DNA of 64,000 nt from contig NW_019091411.1 in assembly GCF_001949145.1 (NCBI RefSeq), positions 1,140,328 to 1,204,327 on the forward strand. The letters are read 5' to 3'. Below the pieces are notes generated by a model. The model made no database searches and was not told the DNA's origin. It saw nothing but the letters and a program-made list of their open reading frames with translations. The DNA comes from Acanthaster planci. Its lineage: Eukaryota; Echinodermata; Asteroidea; Valvatida; Acanthasteridae. This document shows, one piece after another, positions 24,601-36,600 of the stretch. Position 1 is the stretch's first letter. Each line of letters begins with the position of its first letter. The position numbers were made by a program, and so were the translations under genes.

Positions 24601-27600
24601 ATCAACATCAAAATTCTGATGATCCACTGCAAATTTGGACCATTCCCCAACCCAACCCCCAAAAATCTTTCAATTCAGAACATTACAATGACAAAGAATT
24701 TTGCAAGGAAATCGAAGGAGTCCTCCAGTTTCTAATAAATCCAAGAAAACTGTTTAAACTGTGAACTCCTGCAAGACTGATCTCGGCAGATTTTCATCCT
24801 CGAGGGCACATTTAGTTAACCAAGCAGATTTAAAAGAAATCATGATCCCGTGCATATGCTGTTCGATTTCCGATTTTCCCTGACACAGTGTAGTATAAAA
24901 AAACCAGGTCAGCATTACTCACTCTTTTCTTGGGAGAGGTGTAGCTGGTCTTTGTTGGGGTGCCGTCACTGCCTGAATCCTTGAGGGCCCGACCTCTCTT
25001 CTTGGGGGACTTCTCTGTCTCCCGCTCAGGGGGAGGCTTCCCTCTGTCGTCTGGTGTTGAATTGAGCTGTTGCAAGAGGAAAGAAACAGTAAAGGCATCT
25101 CTGGTGCTTCTCAAATACATGTATTAATGTGCTGTGGGGTTTTAGTAGGGTTTTATGGAATTCGAAGCTACAGACCCAAATATACAATATGCTTAAACTC
25201 GGGGGCTTTCAGGCATGATACTTGACCCTCCAGGAAAAATATGAAGAACTTCTCTGCAATCCCCTAAACTATGACTACAGTCCTGAATGCTGAGAATGGA
25301 AACATTGCAATTGGAACGGGAAAAAAATCGAAACCTAGTAAATTGGGAAAATCACTACGCCTGGATCTCTAGGTCACTATCACTAACGGAAATATACAAA
25401 AAGGATGTTAGCATTAAGCTGAATCCAAAGTAGGATTTCTGAATAAAACAGTATAAAAATCTGTCTCATGTAATTACATGTGCATTATTTTACAGCAGTA
25501 AACAGCCTCTGGCAAGCCTTGTTATAAAAAGATTTTGCTTAACATTAATTAGCAACTTAATTAATTGATTAATTAGCAGGCCCTCCATCTTCTAACATTT
25601 CAAAGTGAAAACAAATTGCAGGTTTCTTGTTGGGGTTTAACATCTCATAATCTCCAAAGCCAGCTTGTTGTGTTTGATTCATCCCTAAGCAAATCATAAG
25701 AGGTTTTGAAAAATGTCTCCATCAAGAATCCTTTCCAGATCTATCTTTCTAAAATGGTAATATAACCTTTAAGGACTGATGACTAGGAACTCTTTTATTT
25801 GCAGTGGAATGGCATACAAGGGGTACAAGTGGCATTTATAGGACTTCTAACAAATAGTTCAAACCTAATACAAAAACCTTTTCTTGATATGTATGTTTGG
25901 GTTATTTTGGAATGCAAATAATGGGATTAATTTGTATAAGAAATTCCTTCATATTTTTAACGATTCTGTCAACACATAACATTACATACGTGCAATATAT
26001 CCATCTTAACCCCTCAAAAACTATCAATATAAATTTTAAAATTCACATGCATTTTTCTTAATAATTCAAACTGGAACAAAAGCATTGGTTACAAATCCAT
26101 AACTTCTGATACGAACTCTGAATGATGCATCATTATTAGTACGCACATTTGACGTCTCAAAAATGAGCCTAGTTTAGGTTATGATGTACATATACAACAC
26201 CAACATGATTTTGAAGAGCACATTGTTAAAGTGCTTGCAATATGCCTGGATGAAATGGCCAACTGTTCATGCAAGATGCCAAAGGTCATTAAATAGCTGT
26301 TAATCCCTTCGCGCCAGGAGGCAGCTAGACGAACCGTAAAAATTGAGATCCTCAGCCCGCTTTCAGCTATTATTCTCGGCCCACGCTCGAGCGAACAAGG
26401 TGAAAGAAGGCAGACCTTCGCTCTTGTATATATGGTGGTTGGCCTTTGTGTGTAGCCCAGAAATGAAAAGACCATTATAATCCCCAGCTTCACAATAGTC
26501 CCCACTTTGAAAAGAGGCAACGGGAATGTGGAAGCGTGAGTAGAGCCGCATGCCACCGAACAATCAGCCTTTTCACCGTGTAATTCAAAGCATGCAGAGC
26601 ACGCAGGGCCACAAACCGAGAATTTGCGGTTTGGCAGGTGACCTTCGTAGCCAAGCGAGGTTGGAATTCGTGGAGTTGGCTTTCGGGAAGAAATTCGCGC
26701 CATCAAGGGGTTAACCTGAACCTTAATATGTTCCTTTCAGAGACTTCTCGAATCTTTCAACTTCAGCCAATGTCACATTCATCGCAACTGGGACATCAAA
26801 GTTGGAATTGTGATTTAGACACCAAACACGCTACTAATAAAGGTTTGGTACTTGAGCTCCAATTCTGATTCAATAAGCAAGCAAAATCAGAGGATGGAGG
26901 GGATTGGAGAAAAAAGTTTAAACCATGCTCCCCTCCCCCCAAAAAATGGTTATTTACTATCATCAAACAGCTGGCCTTGATTTGTCTGCCCCACTCGGAC
27001 AGTCACTTTACCTTGAAAACTATACTTTCAATTTATAATTTTGCATGAAATAATATTTAAAGTAATAAGCATACAGTTTGTTTGTTTGTTTGTTTATTTG
27101 TTTTTGCACATGAGAAGCTGGTGTCAGCTGACACCCCCCACCAAAAAAGCACACTTTAGCAAACGTTTGGTTCGTACTTGCCACCTCGAAAACTACCCAA
27201 GGGAAAATCTATTTCCTCATCATTTTCACAACTTTACAGAAAATACTACTAGTGAGTCCAAACTCATAATTTTTCAAAGCATTCGGTCTTTACCAACGCC
27301 GTACCCAAGTGACAATGGACAAACCCTTATTCCTTATTATGATGTGCCTAGCAAATAACATATCTACTGCCCTTCGGTGAAACCTATCTAAGGGGCGGAA
27401 TAAAGTACTTTCGTCAGTTTTTGAGACACGGTTGGCACCTACCTTGGCCTTGCCGGTGAGGGGTTCCCTGGAGTAATCCTTCATGGGCTTGGACTTGGGA
27501 GGAAAGATTTCCTCGTCATCCTTTGGGTGGAAGGGAGACAGTGGGGATGCCTTCTGCAGACGGAAGGAAAAAATGTGGGGATAAAGCGCTTTCCTTTCCA

Positions 27601-30600
27601 ACACTCAAGGATTCAGCTGAAAGTCAACACTGTCATCAAATAGGGAATATTTACACACCCTGGTAATAAGTCCTGCGCAACTGGCAAAGGAAAACGTGAT
27701 GTTTAGCGTGGTATAAAAAGTATTTGGATGCCAAAATGTACATTTAGCCAAGACACTACTGTTGCTACTGTTTCGAATGTAAGTTGAACTCTTCATACCA
27801 ATAATCTCAAAAGCTAACCTCAATGCTAACCTCAATGAATTCTACTTTTAGGAAATCAGGTCATTATAATTGCCATTATACTAAAACAACCCGCCCCAAA
27901 AATTTTTTTTAAGGCAAAACACGAAAAGAGAACAAAAAGCCACCTGTCCATCTTCCCATCTCCAAAAAAAAAAGATAAAGGATAAATAACACACTGCTAC
28001 CAAACATTTGCAAGTTTCAATAGACTGACACTCTGCTACAGGCAGTCATCACTCAACTGTCTATTGTTCTATTCAAACCGGTTGACATAATTAACTAGTT
28101 TCAAATGGGCCGAAGTATTAGGGCTGAGTCAGTTTGAATAATTCACCATTCGAATATTCAACCTTCTATTCGATTGAATGTATCCAAATATTTGGCCATA
28201 CTGATCAACAGATTGTTGATGAACAAACCATATACAAAATAATATTTGCATATTCGATGATCGATCGAATATTTGGTTATTTAAAAATTCCCCACAGCCC
28301 TACGAGGTATCTAGTCATGCTCAAATACCCAAGTCTATTGAATGCACCCAGTACATTACTGGTGGTCAAGGAGAAATATATAAGTCACTATTCAAGAAAA
28401 AAATCTACTTGAGGACAAATATTAACCCTATTTTCCTTGACATTCTTGCCATTAATAAATCTACATGTCAACCCTAACTTCCTTGAAATTCTTGGTGAGA
28501 CCTTCCTGAATTTGTCAAAAATCCTTCTCTCAGCAGGGAAAAAGACACATTTTTAACCTGAAATTATTTCACAGGGCAAAAGCCCAAATCAGGCAATGGT
28601 GGAGGGACTGCACCTCGAATAATCTTAAAAAAAAAAATCCAAAACCTCCGGGAAGATTGTAAAAGAAAACATTGGAGAGGTACCTTGACTTCATGTAATC
28701 AGATGACCAAATAAAATGGGTTTGTAAGATTACTGCCTTGTTATTACTAGATACCATATCCTCGTGAATAGAGACATCTTGAAACTTCATTATTTATTTA
28801 TTATTAAGTTCGCGGCATGTCAGAAAACATACCAGATAGATTTCTTCTTGAATTATCTTAAATTCACCATTGTGTAGAAACTGAATGGCACATTCTCTCC
28901 ACTTCAGCTCATGCTGAAGTACTGATCAGCATCTTCCAGAATCCTACATGATCCAAAACCTCCTGGTAGATGTCCAAGGCTCTNNNNNNNNNNNNNNNNN
29001 NNNNNNNNNNNNNNNNNNNNNNNNNNNNNNNNNNNNNNNNNNNNNNNNNNNNNNNNNNNNNNNNNNNNNNNNNNNNNNNNNNNNNNNNNNNNNNNNNNNN
29101 NNNNNNNNNNNNNNNNNNNNNNNNNNNNNNNNNNNNNNNNNNNNNNNNNNNNNNNNNNNNNNNNNNNNNNNNNNNNNNNNNNNNNNNNNNNNNNNNNNNN
29201 NNNNNNNNNNNNNNNNNNNNNNNNNNNNNNNNNNNNNNNNNNNNNNNNNNNNNNNNNNNNNNNNNNNNNNNNNNNNNNNNNNNNNNNNNNNNNNNNNNNN
29301 NNNNNNNNNNNNNNNNNNNNNNNNNNNNNNNNNNNNNNNNNNNNNNNNNNNNNNNNNNNNNNNNNNNNNNNNNNNNNNNNNNNNNNNNNNNNNNNNNNNN
29401 NNNNNNNNNNNNNNNNNNNNNNNNNNNNNNNNNNNNNNNNNNNNNNNNNNNNNNNNNNNNNNNNNNNNNNNNNNNNNNNNNNNNNNNNNNNNNNNNNNNN
29501 NNNNNNNNNNNNNNNNNNNNNNNNNNNNNNNNNNNNNNNNNNNNNNNNNNNNNNNNNNNNNNNNNNNNNNNNNNNNNNNNNNNNNNNNNNNNNNNNNNNN
29601 NNNNNNNNNNNNNNNNNNNNNNNNNNNNNNNNNNNNNNNNNNNNNNNNNNNNNNNNNNNNNNNNNNNNNNNNNNNNNNNNNNNNNNNNNNNNNNNNNNNN
29701 NNNNNNNNNNNNNNNNNNNNNNNNNNNNNNNNNNNNNNNNNNNNNNNNNNNNNNNNNNNNNNNNNNNNNNNNNNNNNNNNNNNNNNNNNNNNNNNNNNNN
29801 NNNNNNNNNNNNNNNNNNNNNNTCTCACCTTGTTTTCTTCCTGCTTGATGGCCTCTTCAATGGCATCCATTGCTTTCTTGAACTTCTGGCCCTTTGCCGC
29901 CTTGGACAGTCGCTCCTTATGCTCCAAATAGGGGAACAGGTTCTCTGCTCGAACCCAAGCACTGGGATAAAAAGAGAAACCTGGATTCACGTATGAGCTC
30001 AATCATTTGAATAAAATCTGGTACACTGAGTTCTTTAATTTCACATGAACGTAACATTATTTAAATTCTCCATTATAAAGACACTATTGCTATACCTATA
30101 GTTACTAGTACATAAGAGACGCCTTCAGCCAAATGCTGTTTTCAATGGATAAGATGGGCACAAAGGAACCTGTCTATTTCAGAAATGGTGGTTGCTATTG
30201 CAAAAGTTTGCCCCAAATCACAGGGTATATCAACAGTGTCTTTAGTCTAGGGAATTCAAATTGCTATGTTTATGTGCAATCAGACAATTCAGCATACCAG
30301 ATTTGATTCAAATTTAACTTTCAAAGGCTTATTGCATGGCTGTACCCTAGGCAAAAAGACAATGCCTTTCATTGCTGGCAACACACATTGCTTTAGCACA
30401 ACATCCATAGTGCACAACCCCACTCAACTGTGTTGTTCTTGAGTGGCTTGTGCGCATTCGGACAAAAAGTGGCAGAATCATCATATTGCCAATAAGGTCA
30501 GTGTGGACACAGCTCAAGTGTCTCACTGGAATATGTACAGTTTACATCTGAATTCTATGTCTGTAGCTATGTCCATGTAATTGGTGGTTACAAGTACACA

Positions 30601-33600
30601 AGCACAAGTCGACAGCAGACTTAAGTCACACTGAAAACCTGCCTTCGGGTATTGCTGCAGTCTAAGAACATCACGTGCATCACTACCTTTGCGACCTCTG
30701 ACAAAAGGTCAGTTCATTTTAGAACTTCTTAGCCACCAAAAACATAAGTACTGCAGTTGGCACGCTGCATACTTGAGTATCACAGCTAACTAACTCCAGG
30801 GAAGGTAGAATGGTAATATGCCAACAACACTCAATACAGCTTCAGGAGCTTTGGGAATGCTGTCTATCCTCATTTTTATACACATACGACACAAAGGTCA
30901 AAGGTCAAGTCTCTTGGCATGTACCATAAGTAGGCCTTATTATTGCCTTTTAAAGCTCAACCAAGGTGCCCACTGCACTGCTCTAAGCTGACCAAAATCG
31001 AAGAGGATGTTAGATTAGATGTAAAAGGGTATGAAGCACCAAGCATCGTGCAGTTCACCATCTTAGGGCATTTTCAAAATGCCTGGATTCGGCTTAGACT
31101 TCGGTTTGGCTGGTTCCAGCTATTTTGAAGCAGAGTTGGAAACCACATGCTCAAGCTCTGACAGGACCAGTGAAACTGGAGTCTGAGCCGAATCCACACA
31201 TTTCAAAAATGCCCTTAGAATCAATCACTGTCAGTACAACGAATACCGAAACCATAATTCTGATCAGGTCTAGTTCTTAACCAACAAGTACACTCGAACT
31301 GCGGTTTACATCCGACAGCTGGACTCTTGACTTAGTGGCGCCTGATTGCAAAGTAGCCCAAAAGGCCCTTTGATGTGTGGGTGTGACCTTGAAAGGAACA
31401 CTCATAGCCAAGCTTATACAGTGCTCATCAACACTGAATTTGTACCAATGAATTTTACTTTGTTTACTTTATTTGCTGGAATTTTACTTGATTGATGGTG
31501 CAAGTTAGGATTATAGCATTCAAAAGTCATAATAGTTTGTGCCACTTTCATTGATTCGTCATTTAATTTATGCGGTGGAAAGTTGGAACATCTTTGTAAG
31601 AAACATATATGCGATCTTTGACTTTCATTTCATGAGACGTGTTCAATTTCTACTTTTCTTTTATTCACTAAAAGAACAGACTACGTAAAGTTTAAGATTT
31701 TTTTACTTACTAATACGCCATTTCACAAGAGTGCGCCACCAAGAGTTTGCAATGCACTGACCAATCACAATTCACGAAATCTGTAGACCAAATGTGCGTT
31801 TGGAAAGGGTAGACAGATTTTGCACGTTTTGATTGGCCAATGTGTTGCAAACTCTTGGTGGCGCACTATTGTGAATCGCCCGTATTCCTTACTTATTTAA
31901 AAAAAACATGAATGTTCCAAGAACACTCACATGTTCCATATAAAGATAAGGCTCTAATTGTTTTTGTTAAGAAATTAAATATGTAAATTTATTACAATAT
32001 GTGAATACAACCCTGAGGTGCACATTCAAAATAGAATTCCACAATTAAGCCTTTTGAAATAATTTTCCACCAACTATATACAAGTTGACTGAGAAAATCA
32101 ATACTAAATGTATCAATTGGCCAATCCAGTATTGCAATGAGGCAACGTTAATTGGGAAAAACAATCCGACATCATGCGTGCCTTTCTCCCAAATACGTAC
32201 GGATTATCCTGAATGACCTACGACGTGCTTCATTTTGTGAATGAGCACTCAGGATACCCACTGGCTCAATCATTTTGCCAGTGTTCACCACTTCCTGCCA
32301 GGGACTCCGGAATCGGAGACGTATGGTTTATATGCGTGGCCAGGGTCTCCAAACTCGGACAAAGGAAACAGGGCCCTGTAACAAAAGACCGTACTCCGAA
32401 CAAAAGACCAGGCTGCTGGGCATTACCGACATTTTTCACTCTCAAAAGTGGTGATAATCAAGCCTTGTTTTGAAACCGTATACCAGGGTTTGGGGCATTG
32501 AGAGCAAGCGGATTACCACCGAGGACAAAAGCGCTCCATCACGGCAGCGATGAGCCACACAGCACCGCTGCACGCTAATCTGGCCCCTATTTAAAAGAGG
32601 TCAGCAGTGCACTGAGCCAGGTTCATGAACAAAAGACAGTTATACAACACTGCACAATCTGGGCTCTGTTTACAAGGCTGCAGGCCTGGCTGAAATACTC
32701 GGTTGTCGATGAAGGTCACCTGTCAACTTAGAGTAGTGCCTAAAGATTACTTCGTGCGGCTATAAATGACCGTTAAATGAAATGATGGATTTTTGAAGGT
32801 TTTTGGAAACGGAAAAAATGATAGTCATGCCAGCCCAGCATCATCAACATTGAAAATGCCCTGGCATAAAGTAGTTAATGCGGCAGCCTTTAAAATACCT
32901 GATACATTGGTCAGCTGGCACTCAATGAGGCTTCAATATATTCATGTACATCACAGTGGCACTGGTAGGGTTTACACTTCTAAAAACATTTAGCAGTGAG
33001 CATTACAACCTGTTGGTCTTGTGGTTCACTTTTATCGATAACTAAGACCCACACAGAATTTTAGGGGTCAACACACGAAAAACAGACACAAGAGAGAACA
33101 AAGTGAACACAAATAAAAGTTCACACCGAGAATTTCTGGGATCAAATGAATCTGCAAGCTTTCTGCTCTGGTGAAGGTGCTCTAAGACAGAAGAGGCTGG
33201 TGGGAACCATTTCGACTGGTGCCAGCGCACGGGCGAAGACTGTACACTCCCCACACTACACTACTTGGTCACCCATATGCAGCCTGACTGCATCAAGCAC
33301 ACGGACCTGTTTGCACACAGTGTGCCCCCACCAGTGTGACATCACTGCTGTGTGAAAACCCACCATCTCATGTTTCTGCTTGAGGCAGATTAACAACAAA
33401 AGAAGTAAAGAGAAATGCTTTCACTCACTGGTCTTCCGTGCCAAAGAAGAACACAAAGTATGTCAGCTTCTTTCCTGGAGGCTTCTTCACATGTTTCCAT
33501 GGCTTGACAATCTGTGGATTGGAACGACAAATTGCTTCCAATAGTTGCTCCACTAGAAATTACAGCCATTTTTCTGAGTGTAGCAATGTCACTCACGATC

Positions 33601-36600
33601 CAACTTAAAACAGATTTTTAGTTATCATGAGACTGCTTCCCATAAAATGATACTTAAATACCTTTGAAATTCCTTTAACTAGCTGTAGAAAAAGTATTAT
33701 CTGCTCTTTGCGGGAAATGTCCCAGTTTGAAAGGTTAATAAAACTACAGGTTTTCAAAGGCATGGAGTTGAGTTTCTAATGGTTTTACTGTGCAGTCTGT
33801 TAGAGGACCGACTACTCAAATACAGCTCAGGTACCTTGCTTAAAGAGAACATGGAAAAGGTTGCTGTTTGAAGTCAACCTCAAGCATTCACGTTAATTAC
33901 CAAATACTTACAAAGATCAATTGCACCGACTGAGTCACATGACCTGCAGCGGGTATTGTTGTTCAACAATTGAGGACATTTGTGTAACCAAAAGCACACT
34001 TCATGTACTTGCCATATGACTAATTTTTAAAATGACTTTTAGAACCTTATTTCCCAGGCTGGATAATTTTCTAAAAGTCATAATCTGTCTAGAAATCGTC
34101 ATTGAGGGCAGCGTGTGAGTCAGCCAAAATTATGACATGATATGTGGGAGTAGTTCCATCGGGGTATTTAAATTCCTCCACCCGGCACGGTCCATGCAGT
34201 AACCACGTACCGGTACAATACAAAGTCATCCGTTACATGTAGGCGATATGGCTGTCCTATCGCAATATGGGTCTGCCTCAAGCAATGCATGGAATCTGTG
34301 TTGAGGTCTAGGCCCAGCTACAGCAGCAGAGATTTTGAAGTAGATAAAGCATTCGCACATGACCAAAGTCCCAGTATGCCCAATAACTGCATCGTAGGTA
34401 GCTGCTGGCAACCTACACAGAATAGCTTTGATACACTTTCTTCCCATTTCCCTCACAAATTTCACGACACGAGTTCGCGTTACATGTTCATATTCGTATA
34501 CAAAGGTAAATACATGTATTGAGTTCAGAGAAGCTCACTTTTTGACTTGTGTCCAAATTTTAGACATGTGCCAATAAAAAGGGGAGTGTACATGTAACTT
34601 AAGCACAGTTAAGATAACATCCTTGAACTCAAAGGACGAATTGATTAACGTCTGTTGTACGTTCACCACACCAACACGCAAATGTGTTCAATCCTTTGCC
34701 CAATTTCTGGACAGTGCCATTCTTGTGACAATTATGATTTTTTAAATTTTGCTTCAAAATATCCTTATGTAAAAGTCCTTCTCCCCGTGCTAATGTCAGT
34801 TTTGCATTCCAAACACATGCTACAGTTGCAATTTTTTCATGAAAACATTTGTTTGAACTAAAGTGTGCATACGGCACTACTTTCTCAGGCTTTTGAGAGT
34901 GGTAATGACCGGGCCCATGATGCTCCCAACTGTTTTTGCTTCCTTCCTTGCCGTCTCATCATGTCCTCCCTGAACGATACCAGCGTTGCTGGAAACCACA
35001 TTGTTAATGGCATCTGCTTTCCAAAGTACGAACTAATATTGGTTTGGCAAAAATGCTTCAGTGCTGCTGATGTCATTGACAGGATTGGTCTCATCTTAAG
35101 AGTGAGAAGAAACTGACTGCTCATCAGCATTGATGTCAGAAAACACCCTGAAGTTGAGATTGGTAAGCTCAAAGCCCTTCATTACTGTGTACATGCTATA
35201 CTTCAGCAAACAGTGGTTACTGGTAGGTATTCAGACTCCCACTTACTGCGTCACAACTTTACAGAATGGCAAGATGAAATCGATGACTATTGTTTTTCTT
35301 TTTGAGTCCGATGGATTCCTAAAACAGCAAACTTTTTCCTCACATTCAATTTTAAATACACAGTTTAAAAAATGCGACCTTGTCCCTGTGATATATATGG
35401 GTGTACCCTACATAATGAAAGATATTGTAGAAAAATACCCTTCCTCATTGAACTACATCTATAAACATCAACAAACACAGCATCCACCAAAAGCAAAGTG
35501 TTTCATAAGCATCATTTTATAGCCGAAGTAAAGCCAACAGTAGGTCCAGTGCTCACACTACTGATGTGCTGGGTACTATGCCATAAATCGGCTTTACTGT
35601 TCATAAACAATACTCATAATACACTTTGCTGTGGGAATGATACCCACTATAGGTCACATGATTTAGCGGGCGCAATCGGTCTATTAGTTCTAAATAATCA
35701 TAAGAGTCAGGAGAATAGCCGATTCAATAAAAGACTTGTGGTATGTAGCGGTAAAGCGAATTAACTATCGATATTTGCGATTAACAGCACTAAATTCAGA
35801 TCTAAAGAATATTCTCAACAACTGAATACTGGGGTAGACGCTTCTGCACGGAATTATTGATAATGTACCATGTGCAGCGTTTTTCTGTACTCCCAAAACA
35901 TGAAGTCATATGTCCCACGTCATATGTCTCCTTGACTTGGAAGTGACTGAAGAATTTCTGTGCTTAGGATCCAATTACTTTAAGCCACTCTGATATGCCG
36001 ACTCATTTGGAAGATCCCAGCGCTACTGTGAACAGCTTCTGTGTATGTACACGTAGGAGTTAAAAAGATGTTTTAATTTCAGATGAGTGAAGTGCTGATG
36101 TGGCATGTGAGAACTCACCCTTCCTGGCCAATGGGGAAAACTGCTCAGCTTGGCCCTGTAAGCACAGAAAGTGGAGGAAAAACAAGAAAGTAACAGTAAC
36201 TCTTGGGCTAATATCGCGAGTTTTGATCTGACCTGGTAAGATTCATAAGTTCTTACATTTATGGACCTCGTGCTTTTCGAGAGCCTGTCAGAATATAAAC
36301 ATTGATACCTTCATCTTCTTACAATAACATGTACTAACCATGATGTTGCTTTAACAGTCACAGATAGTCAAACATTCCTTCCACTTGATTTGCCACAGTA
36401 CACAGACACACAGGGCCATTTGACTGATTCTGACTGACAGGAAAACTTGGTCAAGAATGCACCTGTAGGAGGGCTAATGTTGCTGTCTTACCCATCAGCA
36501 CCAACCTGGCCAGGATTAGCTGGCCAGCTCAAAAGTTTGGCACATTAGCTGGTACATTAGTTAAACCGACTTCCGAAGGAATGTCATGTTTGGATGCGGT

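Noticed and set aside
28921-28983. Extra GLYR1 exon left of the gap
   Set aside because: The short frame has no splice acceptor in view, soon meets a stop, and does not resemble the protein.
28944-30002. Long open frames across the gap on both strands
   Set aside because: They are made of N bases translated as X. Only the GLYR1 exon at 29829-29961 is real.
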